The notes: generated from the letters alone by a model not told the origin. Shown: positions 26,236 to 36,026, counted from the stretch's first letter. The stretch is DNA of 64,000 bases from an uncultured Paracoccaceae bacterium (GCA_951812615.1 CATOSU010000002.1:62001-126000); one strand, 5' to 3'. Program-made: numbers and translations.

Positions 26236-27882
26236 TCATTCTTCAAACCCGTAATCTTCGCGGGCTTGCGCAGCGGTTATGTAGTCACCAATGACGTCCG
26301 CTCGCACCTTCTCTCTGCTGCGCTTTGCCGGGTCACCGTAGCCGCCGCCTCCGGGAAGTCTCAACCTGAGCCGTTTCCCGTTTTTCACCAACTGCCGACC
26401 CTTGCCCTGCATTTTTGTGCCGTCAGTGAGTTCAACAAAACCCTGTTCACCAGCGGAGCCGCCTTTCAAACCCCGGGCGGCATGATCAACCCGATCGAAC
26501 ATCGCGTTGAAGTAAAACTCGTATCCTGACCGGGGCTCAATCTCGACAGTCTGGCCCAGACCGCCGCGGCAGGTGCCCGCTCCGCCCGAGCCCTGGCGCA
26601 GGTCTTTTCGCCAGACGATGATCGGGCTGACATTTTCCGTGGCTTCAACGCTCATGGTCGACACGCCGGATGGAAAGGCGGTTGCGCTCAATCCGTCACT
26701 CTGACTTCGGGCGCCTGTTCCTCCGGAATGGAACATCAGGACTTCCGAATTGGGCAATCCGCTGTCGGGATCGCAGGAGCGCGACGAGATCTGAATGTTC
26801 CAAAGCGCGCTGGCACCTTCGGCCGGAACAGACCCCGGTATGGCCTTGTGCAAGGCCCCGAACACAAGGTCGGGCAGGAAATGACCCAGAATGTGGCGCA
26901 CCGAAACCGGTGCTGGCCGCCGCGCGGCCAGGATGCACCCCTCGGGCGCGCTGATGCGAAACGGTTCCAGCGATCCTGCATTGTTCGGAACGTGCGGCGC
27001 AATCGCACTTTTCAAACCGAAACAGCTGTAGGCACGGGTATAGACCTCGGGCACGTTGACGCCAAACCGGCTCATCCCGGATGTGCCGGCAAAATCGGCC
27101 GTCAGCTGGTCGCCGTCAATGACCAGTTCGACAATCATCGTGGCCGGCGCGTCATAGCCATCCACCTGCATCGTGTTCGAGTAGCGACCGTCCGGCAGTT
27201 GCCGGATGGCGGCATGGGTCGCGTTGCGGCTTGTTTCATATATGTAGTCCGAGAGCGCTTCGAGATCGTCGATTCCAAACTCACCCATCATGTCCTGCAA
27301 ACGGCGGTCGACGGCCTCGTTGCAGGCTGCCAACGAGTAAAGGTCACCAATCAGTTGCACAGGCTCGCGTACATTGGCGCGCAGGATGCGAATCAGATCG
27401 GCCGATACGGTTCCGCGATCAGCGAACTTCATGATCGGAATGAGGACGCCTTCTTCGAAGACCTCATTGGCGTCAGGTCCGAAACCACGCCCGCCAATGT
27501 CAACCACATGCGCCGTGCAGGCAAAGAAGCCGATATGTAAGCCGTGCCGAAACGTCGGCGAAACCACCGTGATGTCGTGCAGGTGCCCGGTACCTTTCCA
27601 GGGATCGTTGGTCAGGTAGACATCGCCTTCGCGGATGTTTTCCGGGCCGATCTCGCGCACGAAATGCGCAACGCTTTCGGCCATGGCGTTGACATGCCCC
27701 GGCGTGCCGGTGACCGCCTGGGCCATCATGCGTGCCCGCAGATCAAACAGCCCCGCCGAAAGATCTCCGGCCTCGCGAACCGACGTCGAAAACGCGGTGC
27801 GTACCATTGTGGTCCCCTGCTCTTCGACAACTGCGATCAGCCGGTTCCACATGATCTGGTGATCAATCGATGCGTCTGTCAT
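26236..27882 (-). CDS. hyuB: Hydantoinase B/N-methylhydantoinase B (HyuB) family subunit
   Basis: A 548-residue subunit of ATP-dependent hydantoinase/oxoprolinase/acetone-carboxylase-like enzymes. Family motifs are DLSAGLFDLRARMMAQA, TPGHVNAMAE, DVYLTNDPWKGTGHLHD and GGGGYGDPAKRSREKV near the C-terminus. Its start overlaps the end of hyuA by four bases, so the two subunits are made together. Substrates in the family range from N-methylhydantoin to oxoproline, caprolactam and acetophenone; the window does not decide. Confidence 0.88.
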   Translation of the reverse strand: MTDASIDHQIMWNRLIAVVEEQGTTMVRTAFSTSVREAGDLSAGLFDLRARMMAQAVTGTPGHVNAMAESVAHFVREIGPENIREGDVYLTNDPWKGTGHLHDITVVSPTFRHGLHIGFFACTAHVVDIGGRGFGPDANEVFEEGVLIPIMKFADRGTVSADLIRILRANVREPVQLIGDLYSLAACNEAVDRRLQDMMGEFGIDDLEALSDYIYETSRNATHAAIRQLPDGRYSNTMQVDGYDAPATMIVELVIDGDQLTADFAGTSGMSRFGVNVPEVYTRAYSCFGLKSAIAPHVPNNAGSLEPFRISAPEGCILAARRPAPVSVRHILGHFLPDLVFGALHKAIPGSVPAEGASALWNIQISSRSCDPDSGLPNSEVLMFHSGGTGARSQSDGLSATAFPSGVSTMSVEATENVSPIIVWRKDLRQGSGGAGTCRGGLGQTVEIEPRSGYEFYFNAMFDRVDHAARGLKGGSAGEQGFVELTDGTKMQGKGRQLVKNGKRLRLRLPGGGGYGDPAKRSREKVRADVIGDYITAAQAREDYGFEE

Positions 27883-29957
27883 CTCTGGGTGTCCTTGCGT
27901 GTAACAAGCAGGCTGCCGTCTGACTGACCGACGGCGGCGAAGGCAGAGGTGACGATTGTCGAGGTGTCGTCCTCAAAAATCACAGCCGGGCCATCGACTT
28001 GCACACCCGGCAGTATTTCTGAGCGGCTGAGCGATCTGGCGGACACCGTGGTGCGCAGGGCGGCATCGAAAAAGTCGCGTGTTTCGCCGGGCTGTAGCGG
28101 ATGCAATTCGGACTGACGCTCGATGCCGTCGGGGATCATCCGACGCGTGCTGACCGTGAGGGACCAATTGGTGATCTCCACAGCCAGACCCTCAATCGTT
28201 CGGCCAAACAATTGCTGGTAGGCGGTTTCAAACGCTTCCAGCAACCACGTTGCGTCCTTGCCCTGAAAGCGGCGGAGTTCCAGTTCAACCGGGATTTCCC
28301 ATCCTTGGCCAGAGTAGCGCATGAAGGCCACCAGCTTCGTTGTTGTCGGTTCTGACGGCGCGCCCAGCGCCACAAATGCCCGGGCGTCGTTCCCCATTTC
28401 GGCAAGCGCCCGATTGGTTGCATCCGCATCGAAATCGGCCAGCCGTTGAAACAACCCGCGCGTGGCCTCGAAACTGATTGGCGCCTGCAAAAACCCAATC
28501 GCCGAGCCAACACCGGCGCCTGGCGGAATGATCGCCGAAGTGATGCCCAGTTTTTCGCAGGCCCGGCAGGCGTGCAGCGGGGCGCCCCCGCCAAATGCGA
28601 TCATCGTGTAATCTTCGATGTCGCGGCCATTCTCAACCGCGTGGACACGGGCGGCATTGGCCATGTTTTCATCAACCATCTCGGTCACCGCAAAGGCGGC
28701 ATCCGCCGCGGACAGCCCCGATAGCCTGCTTTCCAGGGCAAGCCCGGATCTGTCCGGCAAAAGCCGGATTGCGCCGGCGGCGAAATTGCCGGGATCAATC
28801 CGGCCCAGCATGAGGTTGGCATCGGTTACGGTTGGCTCCTCGCCGCCACGGCCATAACAGGCGGGTCCGGGCTGCGATCCTGCAGATTTCGGCCCGACCT
28901 GGATGCGCCCGAGCGCATCGATTGACGCAATCGATCCACCGCCCGCGCCGATCTCGACCATTTCGACCACCGGGGTGGACACGGCGATGCCGGACCCCTT
29001 CTTGAACCGATACGTTCTTGCGATCTCGAACGTGCCGGCGGTTTTCGGGGTGCCGCCTTCGATCAGGCAAATCTTGGCCGTGGTGCCGCCCATGTCAAAG
29101 GACATGGCCTGGTCGACGCCGTGAGACTCGGCAAACCGGGCGGCATAGATTGCACCCCCTGCGGGTCCGGATTCGAGCAGCCGCACAGGCTGTTCAACGG
29201 CGGTTTCGACGCTGATCAGGCCGCCGCCGGAATGCATCATGAAAACCGGCGCATGGATGCCGGCGGACCGAAGCCGTCTGACCAGTTGGCGGACATATTC
29301 CGACACCATCGGCTGGACATAGGTGTTTACAACCACGGTGTTGAACCGGGTCAGCTCCCGCATTTGCGGTGAGATGGTCGAGGACAGCGAGACCGGCAGG
29401 TCCGGGGCCAGCGAGAGCAGCGCCTTGGCCATCAGGTGTTCGTGGCTGGAATTGGTGTGGGAGTGGAGGAAACCGATCGCCACCGCCTCATAACCGGCAT
29501 CAACGATCCGCCGGGCCAGCGCGTCTGCCTCGGTCGGGTCGAGCGGCAGCAGTACCGCGCCGTCGGGTCCAAGCCGTTCGTTGACGGTACATCGGTCCTG
29601 TCGCGGGACCAGCGGCGATGGCAGTTCGAGGTTCAGGTCGTATTGCTCAAACCGGTTTTCCGCGCGCATTTCGATGACATCGCGAAACCCTTCTGTGGTG
29701 ACAAAGGCGATCTTCGCCCCGCGTCGTTCAATCAGGGCATTGGTCACCAGGGTCGTGCCGTGGATCACCTGCACGATATCCGCCAGCGCCACATTGGCCT
29801 CACTGGCCGACCGTTCGATGCCGGCCAGGATGACCTGCCCGGGGTCTGCGTGGTCGGTCAGCAGCTTGCAACTGGTGATCCCGCCGGGATGTTGCAATGC
29901 GATGTCGGTAAAGGTGCCGCCGATGTCGACCCCGATCCGGATGGTTGTGAGCGACAT
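27879..29957 (-). CDS. hyuA: Hydantoinase A/N-methylhydantoinase A (HyuA) family subunit
   Basis: A 692-residue ATP-binding subunit. The N-terminal phosphate motif is GVDIGGTFTDIAL, with HGTTLVTNALIERRGAK and the central DMGGTTAKICLIEGG. IAFGGGAPLHACRACEKLG is the C-terminal family mark. With HyuB it would open a cyclic amide or carboxylate using ATP. It is the first gene of a two-gene minus-strand operon. A divergent RidA-family gene starts 271 bases away, and RidA partners often remove reactive imines from amine pathways. Confidence 0.88.
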   Translation of the reverse strand: MSLTTIRIGVDIGGTFTDIALQHPGGITSCKLLTDHADPGQVILAGIERSASEANVALADIVQVIHGTTLVTNALIERRGAKIAFVTTEGFRDVIEMRAENRFEQYDLNLELPSPLVPRQDRCTVNERLGPDGAVLLPLDPTEADALARRIVDAGYEAVAIGFLHSHTNSSHEHLMAKALLSLAPDLPVSLSSTISPQMRELTRFNTVVVNTYVQPMVSEYVRQLVRRLRSAGIHAPVFMMHSGGGLISVETAVEQPVRLLESGPAGGAIYAARFAESHGVDQAMSFDMGGTTAKICLIEGGTPKTAGTFEIARTYRFKKGSGIAVSTPVVEMVEIGAGGGSIASIDALGRIQVGPKSAGSQPGPACYGRGGEEPTVTDANLMLGRIDPGNFAAGAIRLLPDRSGLALESRLSGLSAADAAFAVTEMVDENMANAARVHAVENGRDIEDYTMIAFGGGAPLHACRACEKLGITSAIIPPGAGVGSAIGFLQAPISFEATRGLFQRLADFDADATNRALAEMGNDARAFVALGAPSEPTTTKLVAFMRYSGQGWEIPVELELRRFQGKDATWLLEAFETAYQQLFGRTIEGLAVEITNWSLTVSTRRMIPDGIERQSELHPLQPGETRDFFDAALRTTVSARSLSRSEILPGVQVDGPAVIFEDDTSTIVTSAFAAVGQSDGSLLVTRKDTQR

Positions 29958-30227
29958 GATGCGTTTCTAAAACTCCAAGATTGCCCGCCGAGCGTCAGTT
30001 GTGGTCCGCAAGTTCGCCAGGGTGCGCCGGCGCGGGCCAAGACCACCTCAGAGTTCCACTTTTTGGCAGAGACGTCGAGATTGCGAGCGTTTTATTCTGA
30101 TCCGCCCGTTTCTGCGGCCGGTTGCGTCGCGGTCGAAAATCTGGCCTAACCTTCTGCGGGCTCCCCGGCGAAGCAATCCAGGGTTTCCCGCGATTGGCCC
30201 GCACCAGGCAGTTATTTGGGAGGCCTT

Positions 30228-30578
30228 ATGATCAAACGTCACAAATCACAGTTCAATTTTCTGTCCAAGGCAGTGGTCGCCAACGGCGTGGTTTATCTGT
30301 CAGGCATGACATCCAAAGATGGATCGACAACCGTCGGGGCCCAGACCGCCGACGTGCTGGCCCGGATTGACGCTGCGTTGGGCGAATGCGGTGTGGACAA
30401 AAGTCGGATCATTGTCGCCAATATCTGGCTGAAGGATGTTTCTGACTTTGCCGAGATGAACGAGGCCTGGCTGGCCTGGGCGGATCCCGATGCGCTGCCA
30501 GCACGCGCCTGCGTCGAGGCGCCGCTGGTCCGCGACGAAGCCCTGGTTGAGATCATGGTACAGGCAGCGATAGCGTGA
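30228..30578 (+). CDS. RidA/YjgF/Rid-family protein
   Basis: A 116-residue protein of the family that hydrolyses reactive enamine/imine intermediates. It starts at ATG 30228 after a strong GGGAGG. Typical residues include NGVVYLSGMTSKDGS near the N-terminus, the conserved Arg in LPARACVEAPLV and VEIMVQAAIA at the end. It is divergent from hyuA. Subfamily Rid members with substituted ends may have other activities, and the true substrate is unknown. Confidence 0.88.
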   Translation: MIKRHKSQFNFLSKAVVANGVVYLSGMTSKDGSTTVGAQTADVLARIDAALGECGVDKSRIIVANIWLKDVSDFAEMNEAWLAWADPDALPARACVEAPLVRDEALVEIMVQAAIA

Positions 30579-31159
30579 GCACCACGCTCAAGATACTGCA
30601 CGACATGCTGTCAAGACTTCGCTTGGCAGGCGCCTTTCACTAAAGCAATGGGCCTTGGCTGATTGCATGCATCTCCTGGTAAGCGATAGTTTCCGATGCC
30701 GCTTGCCAGACCATCAGGCAGAATTTGAAAGCGGGCTTTCCACTCCGAGTTTTCAGGCCGGCGTTGTCCGAAATGTTGCACTTGTCGGCTTCCAAATCGC
30801 TGCTGTTATCATTAATGCCCGCAAACTCCATACCGTAACCGGATATTGATTGGGTTGTGGCAAACAGCGGGTCTGTCTGCGATTTGACCGTTATCATCGT
30901 CGATCTCGCTGCAGCTCGCCTGAGCGTCGGCTCTTTCCGCCGCGTGATAGCGACGATTTCTGTGCAGTCGCAGAGACAGAAATTCTGCAGGCGCGTTCCC
31001 CGGAAATTCGCACCGACCGCATCGGGCTCAAGGACTAAGCCGCTCTCGCGGCAACGGCGCTTGTTGCTGAGGTAGCGAGCGGAACAATATGTAGGCGCAT
31101 TTTGCGATGTGACGGACCTGCCTGACGATTGAGGTTTCTCAATTGGACAGGAGGTTCCC
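30579..31159. other. Region between ridA and the IS91-type element
   Basis: About 580 bases. A minus-strand frame (30640-31272) runs through it but overlaps the recombinase gene and has no recognisable motif. The left end of the IS91-type element must lie in the last part, perhaps near GAAC at 31082. I see no other feature. Confidence 0.4.
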
Positions 31160-32020
31160 ATGACACAGGAGAAGATGAGCCCGCTGCGTGCGCGGATGAT
31201 CGAGGACATGCGCATTCGCGGGTTGGCTGAGACATCGCAGAAAGCGCATATCCGGGCGCTGAAGGATTTCACAGCGTTTCTGGGGCGTGCGCCGGATACG
31301 GCGACGCCAGATGAGCTGCGCGCCTATCAGCTTCATATGACCGACACTGAGGTGACGCCGTCGGTCTACAATTCGCGGATCACGGCACTGCGGTTCTTCT
31401 TCGGCATGACATGCAATCGGGAGGATATGAAGAAGTACATGCAGTTCCGCACCGAGCCGCGGAAGCTGCCGATTGTGCTGAGCTTCGAGGAGGTCTCGGC
31501 GGTTTTGTCCGCGGCCCCTGGGCCCGGTCTCAAGTATCGGGCGGCACTCGGCATCGGGTATGGCGCAGGGCTGCGTGCCTCCGAGGTCACCAATCTCAAG
31601 GTTCGGGACATCGACAGTGACCGCATGCTGATCCATGTCGAGCGCGGTAAGGGCGGCAAGGATCGCGATGTGATGCTTTCGCCGTCCTTGCTGGAACTCC
31701 TTCGCGACTATTGGCGTGAGGCTCGCCCGCAGGGCTGGCTGTTTCCTGGGCAGAGCCGGGTTGAACCCCTGTCTCCACGGTCCTTGAATCGTGCCTTCAA
31801 CTCGGCAAAGGCGATGGCCGGCATCAAGAAGCCTGCAACATTGCACTCGCTCCGGCACAGCTTTGCTACGCATTTGTTGGAGGCCGATACGGATGTGCGG
31901 GTGATCCAGGTTCTCCTCGGCCACGCCAAGTTGACCACGACGGCACGATATACACATGTGGCGACCAAGACGTTGCGCAATGTGTCCAGCCCGTTCGAGC
32001 ACATCCAGGATGTGACCTGA
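31160..32020 (+). CDS. Tyrosine recombinase (XerD-like) of the IS91-type element
   Basis: A 286-residue site-specific recombinase. The SAM-like N-terminal domain spans roughly residues 10-95. The catalytic domain shows GYGAGLRASEVTNL (first Arg), the Lys region VERGKGGKDRDVML, LHSLRHSFATHLLE (His-x-x-Arg), LLGHAKLTTTARYTHV (His and nucleophilic Tyr). AGGAGG lies upstream of the ATG. It is followed 13 bases later by the transposase gene. Its role in the element's transposition is not defined. Confidence 0.9.
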   Translation: MTQEKMSPLRARMIEDMRIRGLAETSQKAHIRALKDFTAFLGRAPDTATPDELRAYQLHMTDTEVTPSVYNSRITALRFFFGMTCNREDMKKYMQFRTEPRKLPIVLSFEEVSAVLSAAPGPGLKYRAALGIGYGAGLRASEVTNLKVRDIDSDRMLIHVERGKGGKDRDVMLSPSLLELLRDYWREARPQGWLFPGQSRVEPLSPRSLNRAFNSAKAMAGIKKPATLHSLRHSFATHLLEADTDVRVIQVLLGHAKLTTTARYTHVATKTLRNVSSPFEHIQDVT

Positions 32021-32033
32021 CGGGGGCTGCAGC

Positions 32034-33227
32034 GTGCCGCGGCACGCGCTGGAGGTTGCCGACATCTTCCGTGATCATGGGCCTGCCTATCGGCGGGCCA
32101 ATGCAGGGCGTCTGAGCCTTGGGCAACTCAAAGTGATGTCCGCCATTGAAGCCTGCCGGACCGAAGCACTCGGTGGGCATGTGGCAGCTTGCACCAAATG
32201 TGATCACCAGCATATCGCCTACAACAGTTGCAAGAACCGGCACTGCCCGAAGTGCCAGGGACCGGCGGCGCGCGATTGGATGGCGGCGCGGGCAGACGAC
32301 TTGTTGCCCGTGGAATATTTCCACGTCGTCTTCACATTGCCGGCCGAGATCGCCCGCATCGCCTACTGGAACAAGCGGGCAATGTACGGCCTCTTGTTCA
32401 AGGCATCAGCCGAGACGGTGATGACCATCGTCGCTGACCCCAGGCACCTTGGTGCCCGCGTCGGCATGACCTGCGTTCTCCACACCTGGGGATCGGCGAT
32501 GACGCATCATCCCCACATCCACATGATCGTGCCCGGCGGCGGGTTGTCGCTTGATGGCATCCGATGGATCGGCTGCAAGCCCGGGTTCTTTCTGCCGGTC
32601 CGGGTGCTGTCTCGGCTGTTCAGACGCCTGTTCCTTGAGGGCCTGGTCAACTTGCACCGCGCCGGGCAGCTCACCTTCTTCAGTGATCTTGCCGGGCTGG
32701 CCGATGCAGATGCCTTCACTGCTTACCTCGCACCGCTGCGCAAAACCGAATGGGTGGTCTATGCCAAACCGCCCTTTGGCGGACCCGAGCAGGTTCTGGC
32801 CTATCTCAGCCGCTACACCCACCGGGTCGCGATCTCCAACCATCGCCTCGTCAGCGCAGATGCCGACACCGTTTCCTTCCGCTGGAAGGATTACCGCATC
32901 AAGCGCGGCGACCGGATGAAGGTCATGCGGCTCGACACGGGCGAGTTCATCCGCCGGTTCCTCATGCATGTCCTGCCCGATGGATTCCATCGCATCCGCC
33001 ACTACGGCCTGCTGGCAAGCGCCGCCCGCAAGGCCAACATCGCGAAGATCCGCACATTGCTCGGTGCGGAACCGACCAGGCAGGAAGACGCACCCTCTGC
33101 CGAGATCATCCCTCTAATCTTGCGCGAGCCATGCCCCGACTGCGGCGGACCCATGCGTATCACCGAGACGTTCCGGCGCGGCGAGGTTCCGCAATCCCGC
33201 GCCCCACCGAGGAGACAGGCCGCATGA
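32034..33227 (+). CDS. IS91-family transposase (Y2 rolling-circle type)
   Basis: A 397-residue transposase starting at GTG 32034. The N-terminal zinc-binding region reads CTKCDHQHIAYNSCKNRHCPKC (conserved Cys/His in that order). HUH-like metal histidines lie in THHPHIHMIVPGGGL. The Y2 region has AYLSRYTHRVAISNHR. It lies downstream of the tyrosine recombinase in the same element. Confidence 0.92.
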   Translation: MPRHALEVADIFRDHGPAYRRANAGRLSLGQLKVMSAIEACRTEALGGHVAACTKCDHQHIAYNSCKNRHCPKCQGPAARDWMAARADDLLPVEYFHVVFTLPAEIARIAYWNKRAMYGLLFKASAETVMTIVADPRHLGARVGMTCVLHTWGSAMTHHPHIHMIVPGGGLSLDGIRWIGCKPGFFLPVRVLSRLFRRLFLEGLVNLHRAGQLTFFSDLAGLADADAFTAYLAPLRKTEWVVYAKPPFGGPEQVLAYLSRYTHRVAISNHRLVSADADTVSFRWKDYRIKRGDRMKVMRLDTGEFIRRFLMHVLPDGFHRIRHYGLLASAARKANIAKIRTLLGAEPTRQEDAPSAEIIPLILREPCPDCGGPMRITETFRRGEVPQSRAPPRRQAA

Positions 33228-34141
33228 CCGGGCGCGCGCTCATCCCAACCGCTACCAACCGGGTGACTCAGCCACACCGGTCGAGCCCCCTTGTCCAAAG
33301 TGAGTTGGAAAGCCACACAAAAGGCACAACACGGCTACTACCCGGGCTAAATCCAGGCCAAACCCTCTCGCGAAACATGGAAGCGGTCGACATCGCGCCC
33401 CACACCAACGTATCCGTCGCGGTCACAGACCCAGCCGACAACGCTCTTTCCCCATAGACACCGCCCAGTCCCCGCGGCTTCCTCCCTGAGAGGTTTGTCA
33501 ACGCGGGCCACGCTCACGCCCGGCCGATATCCCGCGCAATGGCCCGCGTCGAAAAACCTTCATCGAATCAGTCATCTGAGCGTTTTTGTCGGGTGACGGC
33601 GATTAGCGATGAGGGGTCATTCGACCGTTCGGCTCCGCGATTGCGTGGACATGCCCGGATCCAAGTTGCTTCTGTGCTTGACACAGCCCATCGCCGGGCC
33701 GCGCTGGCTTTGCCGGCTGGGCATCACAGCCTGCAAGATCAAGCCTGCATTGCGTGGCTTGAGCGGACCGTGGGACGGTTTGAGTCTGCAGTCGCCCCCA
33801 GTGCCGTGGATACCCCAGTTCATGTATCATTCGGGCTGGCTCGGAAGGGCGCGGCCTTCGATGTCACGCAAACACGAAAAAGGTCGCACCTCTTTCGGAA
33901 CGCTGAAACGCGGCCTCATCGTCATGAAATGGTTGCAGGGACAATGCGTGACGACATGCAATGGGTTTTCGCGTCCATCAATCTTTGCCCAGCCCGGGCG
34001 CCCGTCAGAAGCAAAAACCTTGCGGGCAAGGCCGCTGTGAGGCACCATTTCCGAACTGAGACGCCCATACATGACATGCTGGTTCAATGCGGACCATCCA
34101 GACTGGGTAGGACACAAGACAGGGTCCACGGGAGGAAATCG
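33228..34141. other. Right flank of the IS91-type element, no gene assigned
   Basis: Bases 33228-33500 are probably the non-coding right end of the element. From 33539 an open frame runs into the CBS gene, but the part before 34142 has no recognisable domain and a strong ribosome-binding site marks the later start. Confidence 0.4.
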
Positions 34142-34585
34142 ATGAGAATAGTTAAAAGCGTTTTGGCCCAGAAGAGTGGTGAGCTGATCCATGTTCGTTC
34201 CGGCGACATGGTCGTCGAAGCCTTGCGCCAGATGCGCGACAACCGGGTCCGAGCGGTGCTGGTAATCGACGACGCCGTGCTGGTCGGTATCGTGACCCTG
34301 GGTGATTGCGCCATCAAAGTGCTGCTGCCCGGGCTCGATGCGAAGCAGACGCAGGTGGGCCAGGTGATGACGGGCAACCCGATGACGGTCAAGCCGGACG
34401 ATGCGATCGAGGACTGCATGGCAATTATGGCCACCCGCGGTTATCGCCATCTGCCAGTGCTGGATGCAGGCGAGGTTGTGGGCATGATCTCGATCGGAGA
34501 CGCCGTCAAGCACATCATCCGGGATTTGGAGCTAAATGTGAGCGACCTGATGGGCTACGTTCTGGCGGACGGCCCCGGGGGGTGA
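34142..34585 (+). CDS. CBS-domain pair protein
   Basis: A 147-residue protein with two CBS motifs (VLVIDDAVLVGIVTLGDCAIK and LPVLDAGEVVGMISIGDAVKHI). Such stand-alone pairs bind adenosyl ligands and regulate partner enzymes. The ATG at 34142 follows GGGAGGAAA, a strong ribosome-binding site, and is preferred over the long upstream frame. The partner is unknown. Gene fragments lie on the opposite strand right after it, so its surroundings are rearranged. Confidence 0.85.
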   Translation: MRIVKSVLAQKSGELIHVRSGDMVVEALRQMRDNRVRAVLVIDDAVLVGIVTLGDCAIKVLLPGLDAKQTQVGQVMTGNPMTVKPDDAIEDCMAIMATRGYRHLPVLDAGEVVGMISIGDAVKHIIRDLELNVSDLMGYVLADGPGG

Positions 34586-34708
34586 CAGTATCTCGTCCAC
34601 CGGAACGTCGGCAAACCTGGGATCGCCGGTCCTTGCGTCTTTGTCGATCGTCGCAACATATTCCGGCGGATTGTGTCCCATGGCGGCCAGATCGAAATGT
34701 TCGAGGAT
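34585..34708 (-). pseudogene. Fragment of a gamma-glutamyltransferase-family gene
   Basis: Reading the minus strand from 34708 gives ILEHFDLAAMGHNPPEYV, then DKDARTGDPRFADVPVDEIL, which resemble consecutive segments of gamma-glutamyltranspeptidase-like proteins (the usual LEGFDL...GHN...Y and GDPxFVDVP motifs) with the piece between them deleted. Only about 41 codons survive, and they butt against the 3' end of the CBS gene. The identification is by motif memory and is moderate. Confidence 0.5.
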
Positions 34709-34746
34709 ACTACCCGTTCGCCGACCCGGCCCAAACCCCTATCAGA

Positions 34747-34983
34747 GGTCCAATTGTCGCTGAACCGAATGTTCACCGTGGCCTTGGTGGATGCGGGAAT
34801 GACGTTGCGGGCCGGATTGCCGGTGTCGACCGTAGTGATCGTCAGGGTCGAGGGCGCAAAATCCTCGCTGCCATCGTCATGCGGTTCTGATCCGAGCATA
34901 TGCAGCAGCCCGACCAAGGCCGGCAGCGGGTTGCTCGCCTTTTCCGGGTGGCCCGGCACTTCCCGGACAACTATCGCAGTCGG
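34747..34983 (-). pseudogene. Fragment of a dapE-like M20 peptidase gene
   Basis: The minus-strand frame shows GHPEKASNPLPALVGLL, GSEDFAPSTLTITTVDTGNP and ARNVIPASTKATVNIRFSDN. These are the dimerisation-domain and NVIP-x-NIRF motifs of succinyl-diaminopimelate desuccinylase. Both ends of the protein, including the metal-binding catalytic residues, are missing. About 79 codons remain, next to the ggt-like fragment. Confidence 0.7.
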
Positions 34984-35473
34984 GCTCGCTCGACTGCAAC
35001 CGCTCCTTGCAAAACAGAAGTGTGAGGCGAAATTGATTGTCAGGAGCAGCACAGGCGGCGAGGAACATGTCGGTTGTCGCTGAAAGCGCGATCAGATTTC
35101 TCGGCAAACACGCCAAGGTTACTCTCCCAAATCACGAATTTCCCATTCCAAAACTCGCAATGATTGAAATACATCTTCAGCTTCGATGAATTTGAATCCA
35201 GTGCCCGCGCACACACACGACACGCCGATTTCGGTTAAACAACCAACGGTTTCGCCCTGTTGAGAAATTCGATCGTCGCGGGCAACATGAACCATATTTT
35301 GCAGGCGAATGGCGCCGATATCTCTGGACTAAAATTCGCCTTTACGCTACGTTATGTCGCGGACAGAATAAAAGACGCGGAACTCTTAGGTGCCACCCGG
35401 CATTCTGGTTCGGTTTTCTTTATCTGCGTCGGCAGATTGATGAACTTGGCCAGTCAGGGTCGGAAAGGCGAAC
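34984..35473. other. Gene-free stretch upstream of the hypothetical gene
   Basis: Some 490 bases with no recognisable gene. Base composition is lower in GC from about 35130 to 35380 than in the coding neighbours. The promoter of the following genes may lie here, but no confident element was found. Confidence 0.4.
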
Positions 35474-35959
35474 GTGGTTGATTTATTCTCGAAGGGCGAC
35501 GGCCCAAGGCGCGAGGACGTCGCGGCCAAGCGTATCCTTGAAGGAAACAAGTCGACGATACACCGGCTTGCCGACCAAATCAGCGGAGGCGGGTTTTCCC
35601 GATCTCGTGCGGCCATGGCAAAAGCCAAGGAAGAGCCCAAACCGGACGGTCTCAGCATCCATGTTCTCGGGGGCAACCCCTCGAGCGCAGCTGAACCTGA
35701 TCCCATCGCTCGGGTCAGCCTGAATGGCCGGGTCATCGTGGTTGATGCCAATTCCGGGAAACAGATGCAGTTTCTGGGCCAGATGCGAAACAAGGACGGT
35801 CAAAAGTTCTTTGCATTGGCGACCAAGGAAAACGGATTTGTGTCGCCTGTGGATGAAGACACCGAGCACTTGCTGGGCGATCTGAATGGGATCGTTATCG
35901 AGTCCGACGACATTGAGGCAAAGTTCGTCGGCGTGCTCAAGGAGCGGCTCGATCTTTGA
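35474..35959 (+). CDS. Hypothetical protein upstream of the sigma-54 activator
   Basis: A 161-residue protein that I do not recognise. The start is GTG at 35474 with AAGG upstream. The N-terminal third is basic and polar (RREDVAAKRILEGNKSTIHR); the C-terminal part alternates hydrophobic and charged residues (DPIARVSLNGRVIVVDANSG, FLGQMRNKDGQKFFAL), suggesting a small beta-rich domain. No signal peptide or membrane helix. It lies 67 bases before the sigma-54 activator on the same strand, so a link to the monooxygenase cluster is possible. Confidence 0.65.
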   Translation: MVDLFSKGDGPRREDVAAKRILEGNKSTIHRLADQISGGGFSRSRAAMAKAKEEPKPDGLSIHVLGGNPSSAAEPDPIARVSLNGRVIVVDANSGKQMQFLGQMRNKDGQKFFALATKENGFVSPVDEDTEHLLGDLNGIVIESDDIEAKFVGVLKERLDL

Positions 35960-36026
35960 GTGCGGATCATGCGGTTTGCCATTTTCGAGTAGGCAGCTTT
36001 GCAACCGCCCTACTGAAAGGTGACGT

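Larger units (their letters stand above)
31080..33510 (+). mobile_element. IS91-family element with accessory tyrosine recombinase
   Basis: Two adjacent plus-strand genes, a XerD-like recombinase and a Y2-type IS91 transposase, form the two-gene arrangement known from one IS91 subgroup. IS91 elements move by rolling-circle and leave no terminal repeats or target duplications, so both ends are approximate. A small hairpin (CCTC-cctga-GAGG) near 33480-33495 may belong to the right end. Both genes look intact, so the element may be active. Confidence 0.7.

Noticed and set aside
25961..26239. 92-residue minus-strand frame whose ATG overlaps the hyuB stop
   Set aside because: The coupling looks attractive, but the sequence is Arg/Ser-rich without any motif; left as unassigned.
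30640..31272. 210-residue minus-strand open frame between ridA and the IS91-type element
   Set aside because: Overlaps the start of the tyrosine recombinase on the other strand and shows no domain or ribosome-binding site.
33539..34141. N-terminal extension of the CBS-domain protein
   Set aside because: The upstream 200 codons have no protein-like pattern; a strong GGGAGGAAA and ATG at 34142 start exactly at the domain.
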